Numbered from the stretch's first letter, positions 48,008-57,842 are shown. The stretch: 64,000 bases of DNA from Pseudomonas neustonica (GCF_003797945.1 NZ_RKKU01000021.1:1-64000), one strand, 5' to 3'. The notes: generated by a model from the sequence alone, not told the origin. Numbers and translations: made by a program.

Positions 48008-48022
48008 TGAAATGCTATTTCA
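48008..48022. promoter_or_regulatory. TGAAAT-N3-ATTTCA palindrome upstream of the FabH-like gene
   Basis: Perfect 6-bp arms around GCT in the 209-bp gap between the FabH-like gene and the upstream hydrolase. The shape recalls fatty-acid regulator sites, but no regulator can be named. Confidence 0.3.
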
Positions 48023-48086
48023 CAAACAGTAAAATCATATGATTCGACAGCTGTTGCCGTAGATTTACCTTTTGCAGGCAGCAGAC

Positions 48087-48992
48087 CTACCGGGGCAAGT
48101 GCTGTTCAAGCCAGCCGAGTACCAACGGAAAATGATCGACTTCCGCCTGCGGGTGAGTCAGCAGGTCGTTATGGCTGTAACGCCTGGAACAGCCCTGCCC
48201 TTTCTCCAGCAACACGATCTGCGCGTCATGTGGCCCCATCTCTCGGGCAAAATCACGCACATCACCAATATGTCCCTGCTGACGATCCGACTCGCCTGCG
48301 AGATACAATGCAGGCGGCCAATCCAGCTTATCTATGGCGCTAGCATAGTCGAAACCATCCTCAAGATCACGCCATTCGCCGCGCATCCAGGCCAGATTGG
48401 CGGCGTAGATCGCGGTTGATTCATCGGCCGTGCCAATCGCCAAGGCGCGACCCGGTATGACCCCGTTGATTTTACCTAGCAATGGCAACAGACGCTGCCA
48501 AACCCATCGGCTCGCTAATCGGGTCAGTCCGGAGCCATGCTGCTGCCTGCGTCTTACGCCAAAGTGTAATAAGCCGCTGATAGCGGGAAGGAGCTCAGGA
48601 TGGCGTATCAAGGCACTCACCATCCACACTCCGCCCCAACCATGACCGACGCAAAACAGCGGACGCTCGGCATGGCGTGCTCTGATAAACGCCAGCACAG
48701 CGGGCAGATCCTGGCTGATTAGCGCTGACTGCGTCATCCCTTCGGTAGCATCGGCCAGCGCTGGCTGACTGGCCCCATGGCCGCGCAGATCAACCACATA
48801 GACAGTGTGACCAGCCGCGACCAAGGTACCCGCCAGCCCTTGATCAGTGCGCGGATGAAAAACACGACCGTCTTCCAGGGCACCGTGCACCAGTAACAGC
48901 ACAGCGCCGGTGTTGTCGCTGCCAAAGCAACGCAGTTGTAGCTCTACGGAGTTGACCGTTAACGCGTGCGTCTCAATCACACTCTGCTCCAC
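48087..48992 (-). CDS. Alpha/beta-hydrolase-fold protein lacking the usual nucleophile Ser
   Basis: 301 residues with an alpha/beta hydrolase layout: LLLVHGALEDGRVF near 33, VVDLRGHGAS near 66, elbow CVGHGWGGVWMV near 114 and a C-terminal NDLLTHPQAEVDHFP with the candidate His. The elbow reads G-H-G-W-G, so Gly replaces the catalytic Ser; esterase activity is doubtful unless another residue acts. Start is a GTG at 48992 with AGGA 6 bp upstream. It lies 55 bp after hrpA and upstream of the FabH-like gene. Function unknown. Confidence 0.8.
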   Translation of the reverse strand: MEQSVIETHALTVNSVELQLRCFGSDNTGAVLLLVHGALEDGRVFHPRTDQGLAGTLVAAGHTVYVVDLRGHGASQPALADATEGMTQSALISQDLPAVLAFIRARHAERPLFCVGHGWGGVWMVSALIRHPELLPAISGLLHFGVRRRQQHGSGLTRLASRWVWQRLLPLLGKINGVIPGRALAIGTADESTAIYAANLAWMRGEWRDLEDGFDYASAIDKLDWPPALYLAGESDRQQGHIGDVRDFAREMGPHDAQIVLLEKGQGCSRRYSHNDLLTHPQAEVDHFPLVLGWLEQHLPR

Positions 48993-49047
48993 CTGAAATC
49001 CTTGTAGCGTTTTGTTGTTGCCGGCCAGTGTAACGGCCGCCTGCTTC

Positions 49048-52000
49048 TCAGGCTGTGATTTCGCGCCAAAGTTTCGCCAGGCGCTTTGCCGAAACCGGCA
49101 TGCGCGTACCTAGCTGCTGGGCAAACAGCGACACCCGGTATTCTTCGAGCATCCAGCGCCACTCATCCAATCGCGCATCCCAGCGGCCTTCGCGGCGCAT
49201 TTTCTCGGCTAGCGCCTGATACTGTTGCCAAAACCCCTGCAGTTCGTCGGTCCAGGCGCGATCACGCGGCACCTGGCCTGGCAGCTTGTCGAGGCGCTGC
49301 TCGATAGCACTCAAATAGCGTGGGTACTGCCCTAGCCACTCGGTGGGTACGGTACGGGCAAAACCGGGGTAGACCAGGTTCGCCAGCTGATCACGCACAT
49401 CATTCATCGCCAGCGCATGAGCCAGTTCCACCTTGCCCTTGAAGCGCTTACGCAGGCCGTGCCACTGCTTGAGTATCCCCAACACTTGCTGCGCCAGTTG
49501 TTCAGCACTGGGGACCCAATCTGCCCGTTTTTGCTCAAGCAGTTCCTTGAGCCCCGCGGGGTCACGAGGCAGCTCTTCAGCGTCCGCGAGGAAGACCCGG
49601 TCAATCGCGCCGAGCAACACGTCATCGGTGAGCTGTTTCTGGGTGCCCAACTCGCGATAGTAGATAGCCGCATCCTTGAGCGCCTGGGTCTTCTGCCTTA
49701 GCAGCCGGGCCTGTTCCGGTAGTGCCTGCAATAACAGGCGCTGTATACCCAGGCGATGCTGCTGAGCGGCTATCTGAGGCACATCGAATAGCTTTTCAAT
49801 CACCTCGTCGCCCTGCTCTACCCAGGCCGGATAAACATTGACTGCGATACCTGCCTGCTTACGGATCAAACTACCGGGTAAAGCGTAGGAACCGGGCGGC
49901 TGAGTATTTTCGTCGCGCGGCGAGGCGTCTTGATCGCTGCTGGACTCGGGCTCCATCGGTCGCCCTTCCAGCTCACCGCAAAGCGCACTGTAATCTCGGC
50001 CGCTGCAGATCACGCTACCGCTGGCGTCGACCACCTCAATACGCATGTTGAGGTGGTCTTCCAGCTCAATGTTATCCCAGCTCTGCTCATCCAATCGAAC
50101 CCCGGTCATGCGGGTCAGCTCGCGGCCCAGTGCCTGGGTCAGACTGCCTTCAGCAAACGGCATGCGCTCAAGCGCTGCGCGCACAAAATCGGGCACCGGC
50201 ACAAAGTTTTTGCGCAATGCCTTGGGCAAGCCGCGCACCAGCGCCACGCACTTATCAAAGATCAAGCCGGGCACCAGCCACTCCAGCCGGCTCTGCGGAA
50301 TACGGCGTAACAACGAAGCCGGTATTTTGACCGTGACACCGTCTTCGCGATGGCCTGGCTCAAAGTGATAACTAAGTGGTAGCGCAACCGATTCCCAACG
50401 CAACACATCGGGATAGAGATCGGCACTGACCTCATCGGCCTCCCGTTGTAGCAGGTCCTCACGGGTCATGTGCAATAACGTGGGCTGCTGTTCTGCATTG
50501 CGTTTCAGCCAACGCTCGAAGCTCGCCAGTTGGACGGTATCGGCTGGTATATGCTGATCAAAAAAGCGGTACAGCGTCTCGTCATCCACTACGATGTCGC
50601 GTTTACGCGACTTGGCCTCAAGCGCATCCAGCTCACTGATGAGCTGCTGATTGGCCTTGTTGAATGCCGCCCGACCATGCCATTCACCACCCACCAGCGC
50701 ATGGCGAATAAAGAGCTCGCGCGACACCACGGGATCGATCGGGCCGTAGTGAACTTTGCGCCGCGGGACAATAATTAGCCCATAAAGCGTCACTTGCTCA
50801 AAGGCGACTACCTGACCGCGTTTTTTCTCCCAGTGTGGTTCGCTGTAGCTGGTTTTCGTCAGGTGGGCTGCCAATGGCTCAATCCAGGCCGGATCAACCT
50901 TGGCTGCCAGGCGACCGTACAACCGTCGTGTCTCGGTCAATTCCGCCACCATGACCCACGCCGGTTTCTTCTTTGCCAGCGCAGATGACGGATGCAGCAG
51001 AAACCGCCGTTGCCGTGCCCCGAGGTAGTCCCCTTCTTCGGTCTTGTTACCGAGATGACTAAGCAGGCCGGACAACAGGGCCTTGTGAATCGACTCATGG
51101 CCTGCGGCCTGGGTGTTCTCCTTGAGCCCCAGGTCACGGCACGTCAGACGGATCTGCCGATGGGTTTCGCGCCACTCGCGCAGCCGCAAAAAGTTCAGAA
51201 AGTTGCGCCGACACCAACTACGCAATTGCCCCTGTGTCAGCGCCTGACGTTGCTGTTCGTGCCCTGCCCACAAGTTAAGAAAAGCGGCAAAGTCCGACAC
51301 CTCATCGGCCCACTGCGTATGCGCCTGGTCTGCGGCCTGCTGCTTCTCCATAGGCCTTTCACGCGGATCCTGAACCGACAATGCACTGGCAATAACGGCA
51401 ACTTCATGCAGACAGTCCTGCTGTGCGCCTTCGAGCAACATGCGCCCGATTCGCGGGTCCACCGGCAGTCGGGCCAATTGCCGACCCAGATGACTCATCG
51501 CACCAGCGCGATCAACCGCGCCCAACTCCTGCAGCAAGGTAAAACCATCGCTGATGGCGCGGCTATCCGGCGGTTCAATAAAGGGGAAATCTTCGATACG
51601 GCCTAGGCGCAGATGCAGCATCTGCAGTATCACCGACGCCAAATTGGTACGACGAATCTCCGGATCGGTGAAGGCTGGACGGCCGTTAAAGTCATCCTCG
51701 GCATACAAGCGCACACAAATCCCCGGAGCAACCCGGCCGCAGCGGCCCTTGCGCTGATTAGCGCTGGCTTGCGACACCGCTTCAATCGGCAACCGCTGTA
51801 CTTTCGAGCGCGGGCTATAACGGCTGATACGCGCCTCACCCGGATCTATCACGTAGACGATGCCCGGCACCGTCAGGGAGGTTTCTGCGACGTTGGTGGC
51901 CAGCACGACACGGCGGCCAGCGTGGGAGGCAAAGATCTTCTGTTGCTCGGCTGCTGACAACCGCGCGTAGAGTGGCAAAATTTCCGTGTGTTTGAGGTTT

Positions 52001-52947
52001 GCCTTGCGCAGATAGTCAGCCGTATCGCGAATTTCGCGTTCGCCCGGCAGGAAGATCAGTACATCGCCGGGCGGCTGCCGCTGCGTACGTTCATGCTCAT
52101 CAATTTCGCGTAGCGCGGAGACGATGCCCTGATCAATACTCAGGTCTTCTTCTACAACATTACCTTCTTCGTCCTGTTCCGCACTTAGCGGCCGATACCA
52201 GACGTCCACTGGAAAGGTTCGACCCGAAACTTCAATCACTGGCGCGTTATCAAAATGCTGAGAGAAGCGTTCAAGGTCAATGGTTGCGGACGTAATGATC
52301 ACTTTTAGATCAGGCCGCTTGGACAGAATAGTTTTCAGATACCCGAGCAGAAAGTCGATATTCAGGCTGCGTTCATGGGCTTCATCGATGATGATGGTGT
52401 CGTAACGATTAAGAAATCGATCATTCTGGGTCTCGGCGAGCAGGATACCGTCGGTCATCAGTTTGATCAGCGACTTTTCAGAGCTTTGATCGGTAAAGCG
52501 CACCTGAAAGCCCACCAGTTCACCCAGTGGCGTCGCCAGCTCATCAGCAATTCGGCTAGCCACACTCCGTGCCGCCAGACGACGCGGTTGTGTGTGACCA
52601 ATCAGCCCGCGCGTGCCACGGCCCAGCTCCAGACAGATCTTGGGTAACTGAGTAGTTTTACCCGAACCGGTTTCACCCGCGATGACGACCACCTGGTGCG
52701 CAGCAATGGCCGCTTTGATCTGCTCACGCTTCTCGGCGATCGGCAAACTATCGACAAAGCGAATGTTCGGGATACTCGCCTGACGCGCCTCCACCTTGGC
52801 AGCGGAGGCCTCAAACCGTTTGACCCAGTCGCTGCTGGCTTTGGCGTCCGCGCCCTCACCCAGCTTGCGATACTGCTGCTGCAAGCGGTTGCGGTCAGCC
52901 ACCATAACACGGGAAAAGTCGGGAGTACGAGTATCTAAGGCTGGCAT
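49048..52947 (-). CDS. hrpA: HrpA-type ATP-dependent DEAH RNA helicase
   Basis: 1299 residues, the usual HrpA length. Helicase core: Walker A VIAGETGSGKTTQLPK (about 88-103), DEAH in IIIDEAHERSLN (about 186), SAT in ITSATIDLERFS (about 217), Ia PRRLAARSVA, VI QRKGRCGRVAPG near 396. The ratchet/HA2 and OB-fold regions and the large C-terminal DUF3418 follow. HrpA acts on mRNA and stalled ribosome complexes. No neighbour overlaps it; a downstream hydrolase lies 55 bp away. Confidence 0.96.
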   Translation of the reverse strand: MPALDTRTPDFSRVMVADRNRLQQQYRKLGEGADAKASSDWVKRFEASAAKVEARQASIPNIRFVDSLPIAEKREQIKAAIAAHQVVVIAGETGSGKTTQLPKICLELGRGTRGLIGHTQPRRLAARSVASRIADELATPLGELVGFQVRFTDQSSEKSLIKLMTDGILLAETQNDRFLNRYDTIIIDEAHERSLNIDFLLGYLKTILSKRPDLKVIITSATIDLERFSQHFDNAPVIEVSGRTFPVDVWYRPLSAEQDEEGNVVEEDLSIDQGIVSALREIDEHERTQRQPPGDVLIFLPGEREIRDTADYLRKANLKHTEILPLYARLSAAEQQKIFASHAGRRVVLATNVAETSLTVPGIVYVIDPGEARISRYSPRSKVQRLPIEAVSQASANQRKGRCGRVAPGICVRLYAEDDFNGRPAFTDPEIRRTNLASVILQMLHLRLGRIEDFPFIEPPDSRAISDGFTLLQELGAVDRAGAMSHLGRQLARLPVDPRIGRMLLEGAQQDCLHEVAVIASALSVQDPRERPMEKQQAADQAHTQWADEVSDFAAFLNLWAGHEQQRQALTQGQLRSWCRRNFLNFLRLREWRETHRQIRLTCRDLGLKENTQAAGHESIHKALLSGLLSHLGNKTEEGDYLGARQRRFLLHPSSALAKKKPAWVMVAELTETRRLYGRLAAKVDPAWIEPLAAHLTKTSYSEPHWEKKRGQVVAFEQVTLYGLIIVPRRKVHYGPIDPVVSRELFIRHALVGGEWHGRAAFNKANQQLISELDALEAKSRKRDIVVDDETLYRFFDQHIPADTVQLASFERWLKRNAEQQPTLLHMTREDLLQREADEVSADLYPDVLRWESVALPLSYHFEPGHREDGVTVKIPASLLRRIPQSRLEWLVPGLIFDKCVALVRGLPKALRKNFVPVPDFVRAALERMPFAEGSLTQALGRELTRMTGVRLDEQSWDNIELEDHLNMRIEVVDASGSVICSGRDYSALCGELEGRPMEPESSSDQDASPRDENTQPPGSYALPGSLIRKQAGIAVNVYPAWVEQGDEVIEKLFDVPQIAAQQHRLGIQRLLLQALPEQARLLRQKTQALKDAAIYYRELGTQKQLTDDVLLGAIDRVFLADAEELPRDPAGLKELLEQKRADWVPSAEQLAQQVLGILKQWHGLRKRFKGKVELAHALAMNDVRDQLANLVYPGFARTVPTEWLGQYPRYLSAIEQRLDKLPGQVPRDRAWTDELQGFWQQYQALAEKMRREGRWDARLDEWRWMLEEYRVSLFAQQLGTRMPVSAKRLAKLWREITA

Positions 52948-52965
52948 GGAGCATCCTGTAGCATG

Positions 52966-52999
52966 AAAAAGCCCCGCTTGGCTTAGCCAGGCGGGGCTT
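52966..52999 (-). terminator. Terminator of fadD1
   Basis: On the minus strand AAGCCCCGC pairs with GCGGGGCTT and is followed by TTTTCATG. It lies about 36 bp after the fadD1 stop and immediately before the hrpA start. Confidence 0.88.
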
Positions 53000-53034
53000 C
53001 ATTGTCGCAAAAATACGACCACTATTGCAGGCGT

Positions 53035-54720
53035 TTAGCCTGCCAGTTTCTTCAACTCTTCGTCGCGTAGTTCGCGGCGTAGAATCTTGCCGACGTTGGT
53101 GGTCGGCAAGCTGTCGCGAAACTCGACAAACTTGGGTACTTTGTAGGCGGTCAGGTTACTGCGCATGTGCTCCTTGACCTCTGCTTCGCTCAGGTTGGTG
53201 CCCGCACTCTTGACCAGGAACACCTTGATGGCCTCGCCAGACTTCTCATCCGGCACGCCAATAGCGGCACACTGAGCAACACCTGGAATGGCTGCCATAA
53301 CGTCTTCCAGCTCATTCGGATACACATTGAAACCCGAGACCAGAATCATGTCTTTCTTGCGGTCAACAATGCGCAGGTAACCATCTTCCTGAATGATCGC
53401 AATATCGCCCGTCTTGAGCCAGCCGTCCGCATCGAGGATTTCTTCGGTCGCTTCCTTACGCTGCCAGTAGCCCTTCATCACCTGCGGCCCCTTCACGCAC
53501 AACTCACCGCGCTCACCAAGCGGCAGCTCGTTGTTGTCATCATCAATCACTTTGCACAGCGTAGACGGGACCGGGATACCAATAGTGCCCAAACGGATGT
53601 CGCTGATGGGATTGACCGTCGCAACCGGGCTGGTTTCCGTCATGCCAAAACCTTCGCACACCGGGCTGCCAGTCACTTCCTTCCAGCGCTCAGCGGTAGC
53701 CAACTGCAGCGCCATGCCGCCAGAAAGTGTGATTTTGAAGCCGGTAAAATCCAGCGCCCGAAACGCTGCGTTATTACACAGGCCAGCAAACAAGGTATTG
53801 AGACCCACAAAACCAGTAAAGCGATGCTGCGCCAGCTCTTTGACGAAGGCATCCATATCGCGGGGATTGGTAATCAGAATATTGTGGTTACCGCTGAGCA
53901 TCATCGCCATGCAGTGAAAGGTAAAGGCGTAGATGTGATATAGCGGCAAGGGGCAAATAATCACCTCTTCGCCATCAATCATGTTGGCGCCCATCAGCGC
54001 CTTGGCCTGCAACATGTTGGCAACCAGATTGCGGTGGGTCAGCATGGCACCCTTGGCAACGCCGGTTGTGCCGCCAGTGTATTGCAGCACCGCCAGATCC
54101 TCGGCGGCAGGCGTAGCCTCAGTGAACGTGAGGCTGCGGCCTTTCGCCATGGCATCGTTGAATTTGACCATGCCGGGAATTGAGTATGCAGGCACCATCT
54201 TCTTGACGTGCTTGACGACGGTGTTTACCAGGAACCGTTTCAAAGGCGGCAGCATATCGCCCACTTCGGTAACGATGACCTTCTTTACGCCCGTTTTAGG
54301 CACTACCTCTTCCGCCAAATGAGCCATATTGGCCAGGCAAACCAAGGCTTTGGCACCCGAGTCGTTAAACTGATGCTCCATTTCCCGCGGTGTGTAAAGC
54401 GGGTTAGTGTTCACCACGACATAGCCAGCGCGCATAGCACCAAAGACTACGACAGGATATTGCAGTACGTTTGGCATCTGTACCGCAATACGATCACCAG
54501 GCTGCAGGCCGCTGTGCTTCTGCAGATAGGCTGCGAAATGACCAGAAAGGGTGTAAATCTCACCGTAGGTGAGCGTTTTGCCAAGATTGGTAAAAGCAGG
54601 CTTATTGGCGAAGCGTTCGCAGGACTCTTTGAGAACAGCCAGAATATTAGGGTACTGATCGGGATTGATTTCTGAGGAAACGCCCGCTGGATATTTATCT
54701 TTCCAGAAATTCTCAAGCAT
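53035..54720 (-). CDS. fadD1: Long-chain fatty acyl-CoA synthetase FadD1
   Basis: 561 residues of the AMP-forming acyl-CoA synthetase family. Adenylation motif VLQYTGGTTGVAKGAMLTHRN (about 211-231), gate region LPLYHIYAFTFH, GFGMTETSP (about 357), KTGDIAIIQEDGYLRIVDRKKDMILVSGFNVYPNELED (about 437-474) and the C-terminal Lys in NVGKILRREL. It activates long-chain fatty acids at the inner membrane for beta-oxidation. The sequence is closest to P. aeruginosa FadD1, and position next to hrpA fits. It follows its paralogue by 243 bp, so it may have its own promoter. Confidence 0.95.
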   Translation of the reverse strand: MLENFWKDKYPAGVSSEINPDQYPNILAVLKESCERFANKPAFTNLGKTLTYGEIYTLSGHFAAYLQKHSGLQPGDRIAVQMPNVLQYPVVVFGAMRAGYVVVNTNPLYTPREMEHQFNDSGAKALVCLANMAHLAEEVVPKTGVKKVIVTEVGDMLPPLKRFLVNTVVKHVKKMVPAYSIPGMVKFNDAMAKGRSLTFTEATPAAEDLAVLQYTGGTTGVAKGAMLTHRNLVANMLQAKALMGANMIDGEEVIICPLPLYHIYAFTFHCMAMMLSGNHNILITNPRDMDAFVKELAQHRFTGFVGLNTLFAGLCNNAAFRALDFTGFKITLSGGMALQLATAERWKEVTGSPVCEGFGMTETSPVATVNPISDIRLGTIGIPVPSTLCKVIDDDNNELPLGERGELCVKGPQVMKGYWQRKEATEEILDADGWLKTGDIAIIQEDGYLRIVDRKKDMILVSGFNVYPNELEDVMAAIPGVAQCAAIGVPDEKSGEAIKVFLVKSAGTNLSEAEVKEHMRSNLTAYKVPKFVEFRDSLPTTNVGKILRRELRDEELKKLAG

Positions 54721-54780
54721 AAAAGCCCGCTCCTGAACGCAATCGGCATGAATTTGCCGCTGATGTCTTATGGTTTTAAG

Positions 54781-54794
54781 GTGCTTATAAGCAC
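54781..54794. promoter_or_regulatory. Perfect 14-bp palindrome upstream of fadD1
   Basis: GTGCTTATAAGCAC is a perfect palindrome 60 bp before the fadD1 ATG in the 243-bp gap. An AT-rich imperfect inverted repeat (GCAGAT...ATCTGC, about 54803-54831) lies beside it. Candidate operator or promoter elements. Confidence 0.4.
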
Positions 54795-54963
54795 ATTTCG
54801 CTGCAGATTTATAAAATATCCTTATATCTGCAATCGAGGCGTTCCGAAGACTATCAGCTTTTCCGGGGGCAGACCAGCACCCCCGAAAACGGCTCTAACA
54901 CGCGGACTACGCGCTGTTGCGCGATTCGTGTGATTGACTGAGCAGTCACACGCCTGGGAAATT

Positions 54964-56652
54964 CTACTTCTCGTCGCGCAGCTCCCGGCGCAAAATTTTG
55001 CCCACTGCGGACATAGGCAGAGACTCTCTGATCTCGAAGTACTTGGGTACCTTGTAGCCTGTAAAGTTAGCCCGACAGTAGTCCTTCAACTCGTCAACGG
55101 TCAGGTCTTTTGAGTTTGCGACAACAAACAGCTTAACGGCTTCACCGGATTTTTCATCCGGCACACCCACAGCTGCAGCATTGGCTACTTTGGGATGGGC
55201 GGCTACGACGTCTTCAATTTCATTCGGATAAACGTTGAACCCCGATACAATGATCAAATCCTTGATGCGGTCAACAATGGATACAAAGCCGTCAGCATCA
55301 ATGATTGCCACGTCGCCCGTATGGAACCAGCCGTCGGCATCCAGCACTTCCTCGGTTGCCTCAGGACGGTTCCAGTAGCCTTTCATCACCTGCGGCCCCT
55401 TCACGCAAAGCTCACCACGTTCGCCGATGTCCAGCTCACGACCTTCCTCATCTACTACCTTGAGCGCTGTACCTACGGCGGCAAGACCTACACTGCCAAT
55501 ACGTGCCAGGCCATCACCCGGGCTTGAGGTCACCACGGGCGAACACTCGGTCAAGCCATAACCCTCACCAATCTTGCAGCCGGTTTTCTTCTCCCAGCGC
55601 TCCGCTGTCGCCTTCACCAGCGCCGTGCCACCGGAGCCTGTGGTTTTAAGGTGCGAGAAGTCGATCTGGTCAAATTCCGGATGATCCATCAAGGCAACAA
55701 AGAGCGTATTCAAGCCAACAACTGAGGAGAACGGCCACTTTTTCAGTTCAGCAACAAAGCCGGGAATGTCCCGCGGATTGGTAATCAATACGTTGTGGTG
55801 CCCGGCGATCATCATGCACATGCAATTAACGGTAAAGGCAAAGATGTGGTAAAGCGGCAACGGAGCAATAACAACTTCACCTGCGTCGTTGCTGATCTTT
55901 TTGCCGTCGCTGCCAATTTGCTGCATGTTGGCATACACCTGCTGCATATTCGCGACCAGATTACCGTGCGTCAGCATGGCGCCCTTGGCCACACCCGTAG
56001 TACCGCCGGTATATTGCAGCACGGCAACGTCATCGAGCGTTTTGGTCACTGCAGAGGGGCTCTGGCCCTGGCACTGTTTCAACGCTTTCTTGAAGGACAC
56101 TGCCTGGGGTAGTTGATAGTCAGGCACCATCTTTTTGACGTATTTAACTGCCGCATTAGTGATGATGCCCTTGAGACCAGGCAGCATGTCACCAATACGT
56201 GCTTCAAAAAGAAATTCGATCTCGGTGTCGGGCAGTACTTCCTGCACCAGGTGTCCAAACACATTCATGAAGATCAACGCGCGCGCGCCCGAATCCTTGA
56301 ACTGGTGGCGCATTTCGCGGGCTGTGTATAGAGGGTTAGTGTTAACCACGACCAACCCCGCGCGCATCGCACCATAAACGGCGATAGGAAACTGCAGCAC
56401 ATTAGGCATCTGGACTGCGATACGGTCGCCAGGCTGCAGGTTGGTATGTTGCTGCAGATAGGCGGCAAACGCAGCGGAATAGCGGTCGAGGTCAGCATAA
56501 CTGAGCGTGACGCCCATATTGCTGAACGCCGGGCGGTCACCGTGCTTGGCACAGGCTTGCTGGAAGACATCAATGATTGATGAGTACTGGGCGGTATCAA
56601 TCGTGGTTGGGACACCGTTAGGCCGTTTATCGTCCCAGAAGGATGCGTCCAT
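54964..56652 (-). CDS. fadD2: Long-chain fatty acyl-CoA synthetase FadD2
   Basis: 562 residues, paralogous to the adjacent FadD1. It has VLQYTGGTTGVAKGAMLTHGN near 213, GEGYGLTECSPV near 356, FHTGDVAIIDADGFVSIVDRIKDLIIVSGFNVYPNEIED near 437-475 and AVGKILRREL at the end. The ATG at 56652 (MDASFWDDKRP) follows AGAGGA; the longer reading has no homology. Tandem fadD genes with partly different chain-length use and inducer response are known in Pseudomonas. A 32-bp inverted repeat lies upstream in the divergent region. Confidence 0.95.
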   Translation of the reverse strand: MDASFWDDKRPNGVPTTIDTAQYSSIIDVFQQACAKHGDRPAFSNMGVTLSYADLDRYSAAFAAYLQQHTNLQPGDRIAVQMPNVLQFPIAVYGAMRAGLVVVNTNPLYTAREMRHQFKDSGARALIFMNVFGHLVQEVLPDTEIEFLFEARIGDMLPGLKGIITNAAVKYVKKMVPDYQLPQAVSFKKALKQCQGQSPSAVTKTLDDVAVLQYTGGTTGVAKGAMLTHGNLVANMQQVYANMQQIGSDGKKISNDAGEVVIAPLPLYHIFAFTVNCMCMMIAGHHNVLITNPRDIPGFVAELKKWPFSSVVGLNTLFVALMDHPEFDQIDFSHLKTTGSGGTALVKATAERWEKKTGCKIGEGYGLTECSPVVTSSPGDGLARIGSVGLAAVGTALKVVDEEGRELDIGERGELCVKGPQVMKGYWNRPEATEEVLDADGWFHTGDVAIIDADGFVSIVDRIKDLIIVSGFNVYPNEIEDVVAAHPKVANAAAVGVPDEKSGEAVKLFVVANSKDLTVDELKDYCRANFTGYKVPKYFEIRESLPMSAVGKILRRELRDEK

Positions 56653-56773
56653 TATTTTTATCCTCTTTCGCTTAGTGCATTTGTTATGAGCTGATCTGGC
56701 TAGCGACAAGCCCTGACTCGATTGTCTGAGTCAGTCGATTGCGCAAAGATTCTCAAAACTAACAGCTGACTCA

Positions 56774-56805
56774 CCAAATACAAACTGCGGATGTGTTTCA
56801 TTTGG
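56774..56805. promoter_or_regulatory. Inverted repeat in the fadD2/hydrolase divergent promoter region
   Basis: CCAAATACAAAC and GTTTCATTTGG are near-mirror arms around a 9-base centre, about 120 bp before fadD2 and 90 bp before the hydrolase. The CAAAC/GTTTC cores recall PsrA-type fatty-acid regulator half-sites, though the spacing is longer. Confidence 0.4.
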
Positions 56806-56894
56806 TTTGTGAATATCACGCATCTCTCGCCCCGAACGCAGGCACTGGATTAACCTGTCAGGACCCAGAATAAAAAATCAGGACACCATCCACT

Positions 56895-57842
56895 ATGGAT
56901 TCCGCCAGCAGCTCAAGCAGTGTTAACACCCGCGATTTGAACATGATGCCGCAATGGCAACCTGCAGACCGGATTCGCGCCAATCTGATCATTTGCCACG
57001 GCATGGCAGAGCATGGTGCGCGCTATGCCAGGCTGGCCAAGGCTCTTACTCGCCAAGGCATTGCCGTTTACGCCCCCAACTTGCGTGGCCACGGGCCTGA
57101 TGCAGCCAGCCAGCTGGGCCAGTTAGTGGGGGGCTGGGCGGCACTGGAAGCCGATCTACTGCATTGGGTCCAGTCAGTGCGTTCACTCTGCCCTGACACT
57201 CCGCTGATACTACTGGGGCACAGCATGGGCTCTTACCTGGTACAGGGTTTTCTGCTGCAGCATTCGGCATTGATCGATGCAGTCATCCTCAGTGGAAGCA
57301 ATGCTCATCCGCCCGGGCTCAGCCGGGTTGGCCGCCTGGCGGCACGTATTGAGGGCTTGATGCGCGCGGATGGCGCTGCCGCTGAGACACTTGGCAAGCT
57401 CAGTTTCGGTCAATTCAACAAGGCATTTACCCCAAATCGTACCGAATTCGACTGGCTTAGCCGCGATCTAGCCGAAGTGGATGCCTATATCAATGACCCC
57501 ATGTGTGGCTTCACTCTGAGCGCTGACTACTGGCAGGAGCTGTTTTCAACCCTGCTGCGAATTGCCAATAGAGAGCAGTTGCAGCACATAAGACCCACCT
57601 TGCCGCTACTGATCATGGGTGGCGACGCAGATCCGGTCAGCGCCGGCCACGGCTTACGCAAATTACAACAACGCTTGCAGCAGGCACAGCTCAAAAAGGT
57701 AGAATTGCTGCTCTATCCGCAAGCCCGTCACGAGGTCTTTAACGAGATCAACCGGGATCAGGTTACCAGCGACATGCTGAGCTGGATAATGACCACTCTT
57801 TCACTCGACAGCCTAGGAAATCCTGCTGATGAAAATGCTTGA
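56895..57842 (+). CDS. Monoacylglycerol-lipase-like alpha/beta hydrolase
   Basis: 315 residues (Hydrolase_4 type). HGMAEHGARYARLAKALTRQGIAVYAPNLRGHG (about 35-67), nucleophile Ser in LLGHSMGSYLVQ (about 113), acid Asp in GGDADPVSAG and His in QARHEVFNE. Predicted cytosolic lipase or esterase releasing fatty acids, consistent with the divergent fadD genes and the following phaJ. Its 3' end overlaps phaJ by 14 bp, so they form one operon. Same gene order as the P. aeruginosa fadD2 region. Confidence 0.9.
   Translation: MDSASSSSSVNTRDLNMMPQWQPADRIRANLIICHGMAEHGARYARLAKALTRQGIAVYAPNLRGHGPDAASQLGQLVGGWAALEADLLHWVQSVRSLCPDTPLILLGHSMGSYLVQGFLLQHSALIDAVILSGSNAHPPGLSRVGRLAARIEGLMRADGAAAETLGKLSFGQFNKAFTPNRTEFDWLSRDLAEVDAYINDPMCGFTLSADYWQELFSTLLRIANREQLQHIRPTLPLLIMGGDADPVSAGHGLRKLQQRLQQAQLKKVELLLYPQARHEVFNEINRDQVTSDMLSWIMTTLSLDSLGNPADENA

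Noticed and set aside
54864..54886. GC-rich hairpin (CCGGGGG/CCCCCG) after fadD2 as a terminator
   Set aside because: No T-tract follows on the minus strand (the stem is followed by GAAAAG), so it is not a canonical terminator.
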